In this document: positions 52,424 through 61,204 of the stretch, piece by piece | How positions within the stretch are numbered: the first letter of the stretch is position 1 | Layout of the letters: the number at the start of each line of letters is the position of its first letter | Assembly: GCF_035961655.1 (NCBI RefSeq) | Contig: NZ_CP108393.1 | Span: 7,525,501 to 7,589,500 of the forward strand | Source of the DNA: Streptomyces sp. NBC_01317 | Lineage (GTDB): Bacteria > Actinomycetota > Actinomycetes > Streptomycetales > Streptomycetaceae | Direction of reading: 5' to 3' | Length of the DNA stretch: 64,000 nucleotides | Program-made: the position numbers and the translations under genes | Notes under the pieces: generated by a model | The model's database searches: none | What the model was told of the DNA's origin: nothing | Seen by the model: only the letters and a program-made list of their open reading frames with translations

Positions 52424-52641
52424 TCCGTCGACCCCTTCGACCTGTGCGAACCCCGTCCCACAGCAGCCGGATCCGGCCAGGTGGCAAAGGCTGGCGCACA
52501 CGTTAACGGCAAGAAGGGGGATTTGTGGACACCTTGCGAAGGAACGCTGCCGCACCCGCCCCGGCCCACGTCCGCCGGCGTGACCGTCACCCTGGCCGAC
52601 AGCACGCGGGGACGCACTCCCCTCCACACAGACACCCACCG

Positions 52642-52647
52642 TAGACT
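52642..52647 (+). promoter_or_regulatory. -10 box of a leaderless promoter
   Basis: TAGACT, 7 nt before the GTG of the lnt gene. Confidence 0.5.
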
Positions 52648-52654
52648 CCGCCCG

Positions 52655-54238
52655 GTGAGCACCACCATCGCCCCCGTCGAGACCCCGCCGCCCGCCCCCT
52701 CCGCCCGGCGCGAGAGGCGACTGGTCAGGCCCGGCGCCGCCGCGCTGTCCGGCCTGATGCTCTACGCGAGCTTCCCGCCCCGCCCCCTGTGGTGGCTGGC
52801 CCTGCCGGGCTTCGCCCTGATGGCCTGGAGCCTGCACGGCCGCCGCCTGCGCGCGGGCCTCGGCCTCGGCTACCTCGCGGGACTGGGCTTCCTGCTCCCG
52901 CTGCTGATCTGGACCGGCGCCGAGGTGGGCCCGGGCCCCTGGCTCGCCCTCGCGGCCGTCGAAGCGGTCTTCGTCGCCCTGGTGGGCATGGGTATCGCGG
53001 CCGTGTCCCGGCTGCCCGCCTGGCCGGTGTGGGCCGCCGCCGTCTGGATCCTCGGCGAGGCCGTCCGCGCCCGGGTGCCGTTCGGCGGGTTCCCCTGGGG
53101 CAAGATCGCCTTCGGCCAGGCGGACAGTGTGTTCCTGCCCCTGGCCGCGGTCGGCGGCACCCCGGTGCTCGGCTTCGCCGTCGTCCTGTGCGGCTTCGGC
53201 CTGTACGAGGCGGTCCGCCAGGGCCTCGCGTACCGGCGTACCGGACGGCTGCCGCGCCGGGCCGCCGCCGTCGCGGCGGCCACCGTGTTCGTCCCGGTGC
53301 TCGGGGCGCTCGCCGCCCTGCCGCTGGTGTCCGACGCGGCCGAGGACGGCACCGCGACCGTCGCCGCCGTCCAGGGCAACGTGCCCCGGGCCGGCCTGGA
53401 GTTCAACGCCCAGCGCCGCGCGGTCCTCGACAACCACGTCCGCGAGACCCTCCGGCTCGCCGCCGACGTCAAAGCGGGCAAGGTGCCCCGGCCCGACTTC
53501 GTGCTGTGGCCCGAGAACTCCTCGGACATCGACCCGTACCGCAACGAGGACGCCCGCCAGGTCATCGACCAGGCGGCCAAGGCGATCGGGGTGCCGATCT
53601 CGGTGGGCGCCGTGCTCACCCCCGACACCGGGCCGCTGCGCAACACCCAGATCCTCTGGGACCCCGCGAAGGGGCCGACGGCCACCTATGACAAACGCCA
53701 GATCCAGCCGTTCGGGGAGTTCCTCCCCCTGCGCTCCCTGGTCAAGACCATCAGCCCCGGCTACGCCGACATGGTCGCCCGCGACTTCGGCCGTGGTTCA
53801 AAGCCGGGGGTCTTCGACATGGCGGGGACGAAGGTCGGCCTCGCCACCTGCTACGAGGCGGCCTTCGACTGGGCGGTGCGGGACACCGTCACCGACGGCG
53901 CCCAGCTCATCTCCGTACCGAGCAACAACGCGACCTTCGACCGCAGCCAGATGACGTACCAGCAGCTGGCGATGTCACGGGTGCGCGCCGTCGAGCACAG
54001 CAGGACGGTCGTGGTGCCCGTCACCAGCGGGGTCAGCGCGATCATCAGGCCGGACGGGACGATCGTCCGGCAGACGAAGATGTTCACCCCGGACACCCTG
54101 GTCGACACGGTGCCGCTGCGCTCCTCGCTGACCCCCGCCACCCGCCTGGGCACCCTCCCGGAAGGGCTGCTGGCGGCGGTCGCCCTCGGCGGCCTGGCCT
54201 GGGTGACCACCCTGGCGGTACGCGCCCGGCGCCGGTGA
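52655..54238 (+). CDS. lnt: Apolipoprotein N-acyltransferase
   Basis: 527 residues from GTG 52655. An N-terminal block of six or so membrane helices precedes a nitrilase domain with the full catalytic triad: Glu287 in WPENSSD, Lys347 in YDKRQIQPFGEFLPL, Cys399 in GLATCYEAAFD, plus the VAAVQGNVPR strand. It N-acylates the lipid-modified cysteine of lipoproteins. Streptomyces often carry two Lnt-like genes. The next gene, an APH-type kinase, overlaps by 4 nt (GTGA), so it is translationally coupled. TAGACT box 7 nt upstream suggests a leaderless message. Confidence 0.93.
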   Translation: MSTTIAPVETPPPAPSARRERRLVRPGAAALSGLMLYASFPPRPLWWLALPGFALMAWSLHGRRLRAGLGLGYLAGLGFLLPLLIWTGAEVGPGPWLALAAVEAVFVALVGMGIAAVSRLPAWPVWAAAVWILGEAVRARVPFGGFPWGKIAFGQADSVFLPLAAVGGTPVLGFAVVLCGFGLYEAVRQGLAYRRTGRLPRRAAAVAAATVFVPVLGALAALPLVSDAAEDGTATVAAVQGNVPRAGLEFNAQRRAVLDNHVRETLRLAADVKAGKVPRPDFVLWPENSSDIDPYRNEDARQVIDQAAKAIGVPISVGAVLTPDTGPLRNTQILWDPAKGPTATYDKRQIQPFGEFLPLRSLVKTISPGYADMVARDFGRGSKPGVFDMAGTKVGLATCYEAAFDWAVRDTVTDGAQLISVPSNNATFDRSQMTYQQLAMSRVRAVEHSRTVVVPVTSGVSAIIRPDGTIVRQTKMFTPDTLVDTVPLRSSLTPATRLGTLPEGLLAAVALGGLAWVTTLAVRARRR

Positions 54239-55266
54239 TCCGGCCACGGGTGCCGTTCGGGGCGGGACTGCGCGCCCGGCTGGGCGCGCCGAGTCGACCC
54301 CGCGTGCTGGAGAGCAGCCCGCGCTCCCGGGTGTGGTGCGTCGAGCTGGGTGGTGCGCCGGCGGTGGTCAAACAGCTCGTCGACGGCCCCGGGGCCGCGG
54401 AGCGCTACGCCCGCGAGGTGGCCGCGCTGCGGATCGCCGCGCGGGCCGAGCCGGCCGTCGTACCCGCGCTCCTCGGCACCGACCCCGGCGAGCGCGTCCT
54501 GGTCCTGGAGCACGTGGAACACCGCCCGCCGCCCCGCGACTGGATCGTCGGGTACGCGACGGCACTGGCCCGGCTGCACGCCACCGCCCTCCCGGCGGAC
54601 GCCGGCCTCCTGCCCGCCTGGAGCGGACCCACCCAGGACGACGCCGACTCCTTCGTCCACCTGGCGGAGACGCTCGGCGTCACCGTCCCGCCCGGGGCGC
54701 GGGCCGAACTCACCGCGCTCGTGGACCGGCTCGGCCGGGCCGGGGGACAGGCGCTGCTCCACGGCGATCCGTGCCCCGGCAACGACCTGCACACGGGCGA
54801 CGGCGTCAAGTTCATCGACTTCGAACAGGCGTCGCTGGGCAACGGCCTGGTGGAACTGGCGTACCTGCGCGTCGGCTTCCCCACCTGCTGGTGCGTCACC
54901 TCGGCGCCCACGGCACTGCTGGACCGCGCCGAGACCGCCTACCGCACCACCTGGACGGAGCTGACCGGCACCGACCCCGGCGGCGACCTGACCGACGCGT
55001 GCGCCGGCTGGCTCCTGCGCGGGGACGCGCTGGTCGAGCGGGCCCGCCGCGAGACGGTCGACCACCTGGCCAGGATTCCCGACCGCGACTGGACGTGGGG
55101 TACGGCGACGGCCCGGCAGCGGCTGGCCCACCGGCTCGGCGTGGTCGCGGGGACGACGGCCGGCCGTCCCGGCCTGCACGGTCTGCACGCGGTCAGCACG
55201 GACCTCCGCCGGACCGTGCTGGCCCGGTGGCCCTCGCTCGGACCCGTGCCCGCCGACCGTCCGTGA
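54235..55266 (+). CDS. Aminoglycoside-phosphotransferase-fold kinase
   Basis: 343 residues from GTG 54235, overlapping the lnt stop. APH/choline-kinase family: N-lobe AVVKQLVDG with the ATP lysine, RVLVLEHVEH hinge, Brenner-type catalytic loop ALLHGDPCPGNDL (HGDxxxxN) and metal motif KFIDFEQASLGNGLVELA. All key residues are present, so it should be an active small-molecule kinase; family members phosphorylate antibiotics, choline, ethanolamine or sugars. Coupling to lnt hints at a lipid head-group or envelope substrate, but that is inference. A Cys/Trp pair CWCV follows the metal motif. Confidence 0.85.
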   Translation: MIRPRVPFGAGLRARLGAPSRPRVLESSPRSRVWCVELGGAPAVVKQLVDGPGAAERYAREVAALRIAARAEPAVVPALLGTDPGERVLVLEHVEHRPPPRDWIVGYATALARLHATALPADAGLLPAWSGPTQDDADSFVHLAETLGVTVPPGARAELTALVDRLGRAGGQALLHGDPCPGNDLHTGDGVKFIDFEQASLGNGLVELAYLRVGFPTCWCVTSAPTALLDRAETAYRTTWTELTGTDPGGDLTDACAGWLLRGDALVERARRETVDHLARIPDRDWTWGTATARQRLAHRLGVVAGTTAGRPGLHGLHAVSTDLRRTVLARWPSLGPVPADRP

Positions 55267-55278
55267 GGTGAGGGTCCG

Positions 55279-55791
55279 CTACCGGGCGGTCCCGCCCCGG
55301 CCGGTGTCGAGGCCGCCCGGTGTGCCGGGATCGAACCACGTCGGTTCGTCGGCGAGCGCCTGCTTGATCCTCATCAGGGAGAACTCGGAGAGATCGGGCA
55401 GCGCGTCCAGCGAGAACCACCCCACGTCCAGCGACTCGTCGTCGTTGACCCGGGCCTCGCCGCCCGTCGCACGGCAGAGGAACGTGATGTCCATGAACTG
55501 GCAGCGGTCCTCGTTGGGGTACTGGACCGGCTCAAGACCCTGGACGAGCACCACCCGCTCCGCCCGGCAGCGTACGGCGGTCTCCTCCTCCACCTCGCGC
55601 ACGACCGCCACCGCGGGCTGCTCGCCCGGCTCGGGGATGCCCCCGACCAGCGACCAGCCGCCGGTGTCGGCGCGGCGGGCCAGCAGGACCCTGCCGTCGT
55701 CGTCCAGGACCACCGCGCTCACCCCCGGCAGGAAGAGCAACTGGTGGCCCGCCGAGGCGCGGATCGTACGGATGAAGTCGGGTGTCGCCAT
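55279..55791 (-). CDS. Nudix hydrolase
   Basis: 170 residues from ATG 55791. Nudix box: GGIPEPGEQPAVAVVREVEEET fits GX5EX7REUXEEXG up to the last glycine, which is Ala in REVEEETAV, a small departure from consensus. Upstream strand VVLDDDGRVLLARRADTGGW and downstream FMDITFLCRATGG support the fold. It hydrolyses nucleoside diphosphates linked to some group, exact substrate unknown. The start lies 9 nt after the stop of the CocE-type gene; a TAGGCT box 6 nt upstream overlaps that stop codon, so it may be co-transcribed, leaderless from its own start, or both. Confidence 0.82.
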   Translation of the reverse strand: MATPDFIRTIRASAGHQLLFLPGVSAVVLDDDGRVLLARRADTGGWSLVGGIPEPGEQPAVAVVREVEEETAVRCRAERVVLVQGLEPVQYPNEDRCQFMDITFLCRATGGEARVNDDESLDVGWFSLDALPDLSEFSLMRIKQALADEPTWFDPGTPGGLDTGRGGTAR

Positions 55792-55797
55792 GTCAGG

Positions 55798-55803
55798 AGC
55801 CTA
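55798..55803 (-). promoter_or_regulatory. Possible -10 box overlapping the upstream stop codon
   Basis: On the minus strand TAGGCT, 6 nt before the Nudix ATG; its first three bases are the TAG stop of the CocE-type gene. Confidence 0.35.
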
Positions 55804-57564
55804 ACCGGGCCCTCCGAGCAGCGGCAGGTTGACCGCCGAGAGCGCGGTGGGGGAGCGGTGGACCGTATAGGTGCCCGGAAGGGTCCGCAGCTGTGGGTCG
55901 GTGGGGAAACACGGGTCCACGCCCACCGGCGCCGAACAGTCCGCCTCCGGGGTCCGGGTGGTGAGGGTCAGCCGCAGCGCGTGGCCGGGGGCGAGCCGCG
56001 CGACCCGCGGGGACAGACCGATCGTCAGCTCGTACACCTGCCCAGGCCGCAGGAACCGGTCCGCGGCGAACGTGCCGTACGGACGGACGACCACCCCCTT
56101 CGAGTCGCGCCACGACCGGTCCGCGTCCAGGGCGCGCAGGCTCGCGACGAGGGAGCCCGACGTGATCTTCGTGGCGGCTCCGCCGGGGGCGATGTCGTCC
56201 AGCTGGGCGATGAGGGTGAGGTTCGTACCGCTCGAACCGGCCCACAGACGCGCGCTGAGTGGCCCCGCCAGGACCGCGCCCCGGCGGAACGGCTCCGTCG
56301 TGTAGGCCAGCCGCCCGCCGGCGGCGGACGGTTCGGTGTACGCGATCCGGTCCGCGCCCGCGCCGCGCGGCGGGGTCGGGCCGAGGGTGCCGCCGGGGCC
56401 GAGGTAGTAGGGGGTGTAGGCGCGGACCTGCTGGAAGGCCGTGGTGTGGAGCCAGGTCCGCGCGCCCTGCCGGTAGAGGTGCAACGGAGTGGTCGTGGTG
56501 CCGAAACCGGTGTGCCTGCCCTTGAGCCACGTGTCGAACCAGTCGAGCGCCACGGCGCGGTCCACGCCCTCGCCGTGCGCCCACGGGCCGACGACCACTT
56601 GGTAGCGGGGGGTCGTCCGCTGCCCGGGTGCCGGACTCGTGTGGACGGGCCGGTGGAAGTACGCGTTCTGGAGGTACGTGTACATCTCCTGCGAGCCCTG
56701 CGCGTACAGGTCCAGGTTCCCGCTCCACAGGAGCGTCGGGATGTCCGCCCGTACGATCGCGGCGGCCAGGTCCCCGGGGGTACGGGACGTCACCCACGCC
56801 CCGGCGTACGCCCTGTCGCCCCCGTGCTGCACGCTCGCGGCGAGGGCCCTGCCGTACGCGCCGGCGCGCGGGCCCATCTGCGTACCGAGGTGGGTGAAGT
56901 AGTTGCGGGTCTGGGTCGGCATTCCGCCGGAGTTCATCGACTCGCGGTACGTCTCCGCCCCGGCGCACGCCGGAAGCATGGCCTTCACGGCGGAGCCGCG
57001 CGGGAGGAGCGAGGCGGTGAGGAGCTGGTTGAGGCCCAGGTACGAGCAGCCGGTCAGGCCGACCGTGCCGTCGGACCCGGCCAGCCGGCCGGCCGCCCAC
57101 GCCACCAGCTCGACCCCGTCACGGCGCTCCCGGGGCCCGAACAGGTCGAACGCGCCGCCGGAGCGGCCCGTACCGCGCACGCAGACCGACGCGTAGATGT
57201 ATCCGCGCTCCACGAAATACGCCGGGTCGCCCAGGGCGTCCTGTCCCAGTCCGTGCAGGTTCCCGGCCGTGGTGTCGCAGGCGTACGGATTCTGCGAGAG
57301 CAGGACGGGGAACACCCCCTCGGCACGCTCCCCGGTGAGGCGGTCCGCCGGATACATGACGTCGCCGACCAGCGTGGTGCCGTCGCTCATCGGCACGCCG
57401 ACGTCCGGGACCGTCGTACTGCCGTACGCCGCCGGGATCCGGGCGGGCGCCGCTCCCGCCGTCACGGGGGGCACGAGCAGCACGAGGAGCGCGACCAGGA
57501 CCGGGAGGCCGGTCAACAGCCCCCGCCCCAGGGGTGAGCGGGCGGGGGGAAGAGCGGCGACCAT
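55801..57564 (-). CDS. Secreted CocE/X-Pro dipeptidyl-peptidase-family hydrolase
   Basis: 587 residues from ATG 57564; TAAACT lies 7 nt upstream (leaderless), which argues against the GTG at 57588. Signal peptide: LGRGLLTGLPVLVALLVLLV then TAGAAPARIP. Alpha/beta hydrolase S15 domain: VPMSDGTTLVGDVMYPA, VCVRGTGRSGG, nucleophile elbow GLTGCSYLG (Ser in GxSxxG), Asp in SGNLDLYAQG and His in VVGPWAHGEG; C-terminal jelly-roll (PXPD_C) with LTLIAQLDDIAPGG and HALRLTLTTRTPEAD. It should act outside the cell on X-Pro peptides or esters. Confidence 0.88.
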   Translation of the reverse strand: MVAALPPARSPLGRGLLTGLPVLVALLVLLVPPVTAGAAPARIPAAYGSTTVPDVGVPMSDGTTLVGDVMYPADRLTGERAEGVFPVLLSQNPYACDTTAGNLHGLGQDALGDPAYFVERGYIYASVCVRGTGRSGGAFDLFGPRERRDGVELVAWAAGRLAGSDGTVGLTGCSYLGLNQLLTASLLPRGSAVKAMLPACAGAETYRESMNSGGMPTQTRNYFTHLGTQMGPRAGAYGRALAASVQHGGDRAYAGAWVTSRTPGDLAAAIVRADIPTLLWSGNLDLYAQGSQEMYTYLQNAYFHRPVHTSPAPGQRTTPRYQVVVGPWAHGEGVDRAVALDWFDTWLKGRHTGFGTTTTPLHLYRQGARTWLHTTAFQQVRAYTPYYLGPGGTLGPTPPRGAGADRIAYTEPSAAGGRLAYTTEPFRRGAVLAGPLSARLWAGSSGTNLTLIAQLDDIAPGGAATKITSGSLVASLRALDADRSWRDSKGVVVRPYGTFAADRFLRPGQVYELTIGLSPRVARLAPGHALRLTLTTRTPEADCSAPVGVDPCFPTDPQLRTLPGTYTVHRSPTALSAVNLPLLGGPG

Positions 57565-57571
57565 GGCGTCC

Positions 57572-57577
57572 AGTTTA
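57572..57577 (-). promoter_or_regulatory. -10 box of a leaderless promoter
   Basis: On the minus strand TAAACT, 7 nt before the ATG of the CocE-type gene. Confidence 0.5.
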
Positions 57578-57785
57578 TCGAGGACCACCGGACGCGGGCG
57601 GTGCCGGGCGATTCGGCACTTCGGTCGAATACGGGGGCGGCGTACGGCGGGCGTGATGGACCGAAGTGGATCGCGAACGCACGATATGCGTCAACGGCCG
57701 ACACAATAAGGCGAGTTGTGCTCTGTCCTCGTTCGCCGGCGCTGCCTAGGGTGCTAGAGCGTGTCCGCGGCGGAAGGTGGTCGGC

Positions 57786-58787
57786 GTGTTGCGCATTCAC
57801 TTCACCGGCGAGGACCTGAGCCGGGTGACGGTCGCCACCCGCTCGGATCCTCTGTGGGACGTCCTGCTCAGCCTCCACATGGTCCAGGAGCCCGACCGTT
57901 CGCTCGCGTTCAGCGAATGGCGGCGCAGGACACGGGCGTTACGGATGCCGGCCGTGCGCCCGCTCCTCGAACTGGCCCGCCCCTGGGGCTACTCGCCCGA
58001 CTTCCTGACGCCCGGCCGGGGAGAGGCGGACTTCGCCCACCAGTTGGAGGACGTCCTGTCCACGCCGCGCACCCAACTCTCCGCCGAACTGGCCATCCTG
58101 GCCGAGGAGAGCCGGCCCACCCCGTGGATCCGCGAACTCGCCGGCGGGGACCACCAGGTCATGGCCCGCCTGGGCGACACCCTGGCCGCGTACCACCGGG
58201 TCGCCCTCGCCCCGTACCAGGCACGGATCCAGGCCCACGCGGAGGCGGACCGCGCCCGGCGCGGCCTCGCGCTGCTGAACGGCGGGGTGGAGCGGCTGCT
58301 CGCCGAACTCCACCCCCGCGTCCGGTGGGAGGCGCCGGTGCTCCAGATCCCGGTGTACGCGGACCAGGACGTCTATCTGGAGGGCCGGGGCCTCGTGCTC
58401 GTCCCGTCCTTCTTCTGCCGCATCCAGCCGATCACCCTGATGGACCCCGACCGGCCGCCGGTGCTGGTGTACCCGCTCTCGCCGCGCCTGGGCTGGCTGC
58501 GGCCGGCCGCGGCGGAGGGCGACCAGGACGGCCTGGACCCGGTCGTCGCCCTGCTCGGCCGGACCCGCGCCCATGTGCTGGACGCCGCGGCGGCCGGCGG
58601 GACGACGACCGAGCTGGCGGTCCGGGTCGGGGTGGCGCTCCCGGTCATCAGCCGCCAGACGTCCGTGCTGCGGGAGGCGGGACTGCTGGACACCCGCCGG
58701 GAGGGCGGATCCGTCCGGCACCATGTCACACCGCTGGGCATCGCGCTCCTCAACGGGGAACTGGGCCCGGACGGCACACTCGGCTGA
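57786..58787 (+). CDS. ArsR-type regulator with DUF5937 domain
   Basis: 333 residues from GTG 57786, with GGAAGG (57772-57777) 8 nt upstream. A large N-terminal domain (1-190: LRIHFTGEDLSRVTVATRSD, PLWDVLLSLHMVQ) is typical of the Streptomyces DUF5937 group; a C-terminal ArsR-like winged helix follows (LGRTRAHVLDAAAAGGTTTE, LAVRVGVALPVISRQTSVLREAGLL, RREGGSVRHHVTPLG). The N-terminal domain presumably senses an unknown ligand. Codon 52 (57939-57941) is TTA, so translation may require bldA. It diverges from the CocE-type gene, 221 nt apart. Confidence 0.82.
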   Translation: MLRIHFTGEDLSRVTVATRSDPLWDVLLSLHMVQEPDRSLAFSEWRRRTRALRMPAVRPLLELARPWGYSPDFLTPGRGEADFAHQLEDVLSTPRTQLSAELAILAEESRPTPWIRELAGGDHQVMARLGDTLAAYHRVALAPYQARIQAHAEADRARRGLALLNGGVERLLAELHPRVRWEAPVLQIPVYADQDVYLEGRGLVLVPSFFCRIQPITLMDPDRPPVLVYPLSPRLGWLRPAAAEGDQDGLDPVVALLGRTRAHVLDAAAAGGTTTELAVRVGVALPVISRQTSVLREAGLLDTRREGGSVRHHVTPLGIALLNGELGPDGTLG

Positions 58788-58939
58788 TCCACGAGCGCCC
58801 AGGACAGGGACGGCCGGGGCCGGAACGCCGTGCCAGGATGAGCAGAGGCCGGTCGACCGCGGGACCGGACACCGACCCCCGCGGCGCCCGACCGGCGGCA
58901 CAGCTTCCACGTCCCACCCCCGCACCCCTGGAGGCCAGC

Positions 58940-59266
58940 ATGAGCACCATGTCCGTTCCCGCAGCGGTCCAGCGGGCCCTCGACGCCGCGAACAACGCCG
59001 ACACCGAGGCGTTCCTCGACGCCTTCACCCTCGACGGAGCCGTCGACGACTGGGGCCGTGTCTTCGGGGGCCGGGACGCGATCCGCGGCTGGAGCGACAA
59101 GGAGTTCATCGGCGTGAACGTCCGCCTCGACGTGACCGGCGTCAACCGATCGGGCGATCGGGTCACGGTCAGTGCGGTGGTGGGCGGGGACGGCTTCAAC
59201 GGACCGTCCGACTTCACCTTCGTCGTGGCCGACGACGGTGTGTCGCTGATGCAGATCACCGGCTGA
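58940..59266 (+). CDS. SnoaL/NTF2-like protein
   Basis: 108 residues from ATG 58940, with GGAGG at 58930-58934. Cone-shaped alpha+beta fold pattern: VQRALDAANNADTEAFLDAF, GAVDDWGRVFGGRDAIRGWS, then VRLDVTGVNRSGDRVTVSAV and FTFVVADDGVSLMQI. Members range from hydroxysteroid isomerases and polyketide cyclases to proteins of no known activity. Single gene, 152 nt downstream of the DUF5937 regulator, which may control it. Confidence 0.8.
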   Translation: MSTMSVPAAVQRALDAANNADTEAFLDAFTLDGAVDDWGRVFGGRDAIRGWSDKEFIGVNVRLDVTGVNRSGDRVTVSAVVGGDGFNGPSDFTFVVADDGVSLMQITG

Positions 59267-59371
59267 CCACCGGACCCCGCCGTCCCGGTGATCACCCGAT
59301 CGCCTGACCGGCCGCGCCGGTCGCTACTGTGTTCCCCCCCTGCCACGAGGCGGGGTGAACAGGGGTGGGAC

Positions 59372-60157
59372 ATGCACAGAAGAAGCGCCGTGGCCTCCGT
59401 GGTGGCGGCGGTGGTCGCCGGGATCGTGGTGGCGCCGGCCGCGCACGCGGAAGGACGCGGTGACATCCGGGTCACCAGGACCGTCGTGAACGGCGGGAAC
59501 AGTGTGATCGTCGGGATCAAGGACATCAAGCGGTTCACGATCTCGATGACGGTCAAGGACAACTCGGGGGTGAAGAAGGTCACCGACGTGTCCGCGTTCA
59601 ACACGGCCAATGGTCACGGGCCTGTGGACTACCTGGGATCGACGTGCAGGAAGACGGGCACGACGACATCCGTATGCACCGCGACGATGCAGATGGACCC
59701 GGCCTGGATCGACTCCTACGGGAGCGGGAACGCGGGCTGGGACGCCAACGCGGTGGCGGGAACCTGGCAGGTCAACGCCACGGTCAAGGCCAATGACGGC
59801 GATTACTGGATCTCGGACCGCATCGCGCTGTTCAAGGTGAAGCGCGCCGCGACCCTCACCACGGACGCCACTCCCGAGCCGGTGAAGAAGGGGAGCACGC
59901 TGACCGTCACCGGTAAGTTGTCGCGGGCCAACTGGACGGACCTGAAGTACCACGCGTTCACCAAGCAGGTGGTGAAGTTGCAGTACAAGAAGCCCGGCGG
60001 CGCCTACAGCACCGTCAGGACGGCGACCACCGACAGCAAGGGCCACCTCCGGGCCACGGTGAAGGCGAACGCCGCGGGCAGTTGGCGCTGGGCCTTCCTC
60101 GGTACGACCACCACGATGAAGGTCGTCTCCACCGGCGACGCCGTCACACTGAAGTAG
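59372..60157 (+). CDS. Secreted protein with Ig-like beta domains (DUF5707-like)
   Basis: 261 residues from ATG 59372. Sec signal peptide (RRSAVASVVAAVVAGIVVA, cleavage after AHA). First mature domain: ITVKRTV-like strands RVTRTVVNGG, FTISMTVKDNSGVKKVTD, two cysteines in STCRKTGTTTSVCTATM, ending AGTWQVNATVKANDGDYW; this resembles DUF5707 extracellular proteins. Second domain: LTVTGKLSRANW, VVKLQYKKPGGAYSTVRT, TDSKGHLRATVKANAAGSWR, an Ig/FN3-like polymer-binding type repeat. No catalytic motif. Probably a surface or matrix protein. Confidence 0.75.
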   Translation: MHRRSAVASVVAAVVAGIVVAPAAHAEGRGDIRVTRTVVNGGNSVIVGIKDIKRFTISMTVKDNSGVKKVTDVSAFNTANGHGPVDYLGSTCRKTGTTTSVCTATMQMDPAWIDSYGSGNAGWDANAVAGTWQVNATVKANDGDYWISDRIALFKVKRAATLTTDATPEPVKKGSTLTVTGKLSRANWTDLKYHAFTKQVVKLQYKKPGGAYSTVRTATTDSKGHLRATVKANAAGSWRWAFLGTTTTMKVVSTGDAVTLK

Positions 60158-60200
60158 TTTCGCGGCGGGCCCGCGCGCGGACCCGCGCACCGGCCCCCGC

Positions 60201-61076
60201 TCACGCCCCGGCCAGCTCCGCGACCACCGCGGCGATGGCCGGGGCCTGCTCCTCCTGGAGGTAGTGCCGGCCCGCGAGGACGGTCGGGGAACCGACCCCG
60301 AGCGCGTCCAGCACCGCCCGCAGCCGGGGCAGCCCCAGGATCGGGTCGTCGCGGGCCCAGACCACCTGGGCGGGATACGGGCGGGACGCGAGGCCCTCGT
60401 AGTAGAAGGCCTGCTTGGCGCCGGTCAGCTCGAAACCGCGCATGATCTTCAGGAAGGCGCGCCCCGCGTCCTGGCGCGTGACCAGCGCGAAGTGGGCGTC
60501 CACCTCCGCGTCGGTCAGCGAGGAGCCGTCGGCGAGGCCCACCCGCCGGAAGAGCCGCCGGGAGACCGGCGGGCGCAGCATGGGGAGCCAGGCCTCGCCC
60601 GCGACGGGCACGGTGAAGGGGCGCATCGACGGGGGCGGCCGGTACGCGGCGACGTCGACGAGGGTGTCGAGCGCAGTCAGGGACAGCACACGCTCGGGCC
60701 GGGTGATCGCCCATTCGAAGCCGACCGGCCCGCCGGTGTCGTGGACGACCAGATGACACCGGTCGATCCCGAGCGCGTCCATCGCCCGGTCGGTCCACCG
60801 GGCGAGACCGCTCCAGGTGTAGTCGAACGCGAGCGGCCGGGCCCCCAGGCCGGCGCCGGGAAAGTCGGGGGCGACGCCACGGAACCCCCGCGCCGCCAGC
60901 TCCGGCACGAGCTTGCGGTAGAGGAACGAGCTGGTGGGCGCGCCGTGCAGGCACACCACCGGCGGGCCCTCGCCCTGGTCCAGGGTGAAGCCGCGGATCC
61001 CGCCGGCCCGGAAGGTGTGACCGGAGGCGTGGTGCCGTGCGACCACGTCGTCGGCCGCACGGGACGCGCGAGACAT
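60201..61076 (-). CDS. Haloalkane-dehalogenase-like alpha/beta hydrolase
   Basis: 291 residues from ATG 61076, preceded by GAGAGGGG. Alpha/beta hydrolase: oxyanion VVCLHGAPTSSFLYRKLV, nucleophile elbow LVVHDTGGPVGFEWAI where the nucleophile is Asp (VHDTGG), as in haloalkane dehalogenases and epoxide hydrolases, acid near VVWARDDPILGL and His in GRHYLQEEQAP. The second halide-stabilising residue (Trp next to the Asp in true dehalogenases, HDWGG) is replaced by Thr, so the dehalogenase call is doubtful and an epoxide hydrolase or related activity is equally likely. Divergent from the GNAT gene. Confidence 0.82.
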   Translation of the reverse strand: MSRASRAADDVVARHHASGHTFRAGGIRGFTLDQGEGPPVVCLHGAPTSSFLYRKLVPELAARGFRGVAPDFPGAGLGARPLAFDYTWSGLARWTDRAMDALGIDRCHLVVHDTGGPVGFEWAITRPERVLSLTALDTLVDVAAYRPPPSMRPFTVPVAGEAWLPMLRPPVSRRLFRRVGLADGSSLTDAEVDAHFALVTRQDAGRAFLKIMRGFELTGAKQAFYYEGLASRPYPAQVVWARDDPILGLPRLRAVLDALGVGSPTVLAGRHYLQEEQAPAIAAVVAELAGA

Positions 61077-61192
61077 GGGCGGCCCCTCTCGGTCATACGG
61101 CGCCCTGCTTCTCTTTTCTCAGTTTACGAGCCCTTCGCGCCCCGCGCCGGTACGCACCCGCACACCTGCCGGGCCCATCGGAATCCCGTGGT

Positions 61193-61198
61193 TACAAT
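61193..61198 (+). promoter_or_regulatory. -10 box of a leaderless promoter
   Basis: TACAAT, 6 nt before the ATG at 61205; close to the ideal -10 consensus. Confidence 0.55.
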
Positions 61199-61204
61199 CC
61201 GCCC

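Noticed and set aside
61076..61192. Possible att site or island edge near the AT-richer 61.1-61.35 kb stretch
   Set aside because: No tRNA, integrase or direct repeats; the AT content is explained by a leaderless promoter and 5' codon choice.
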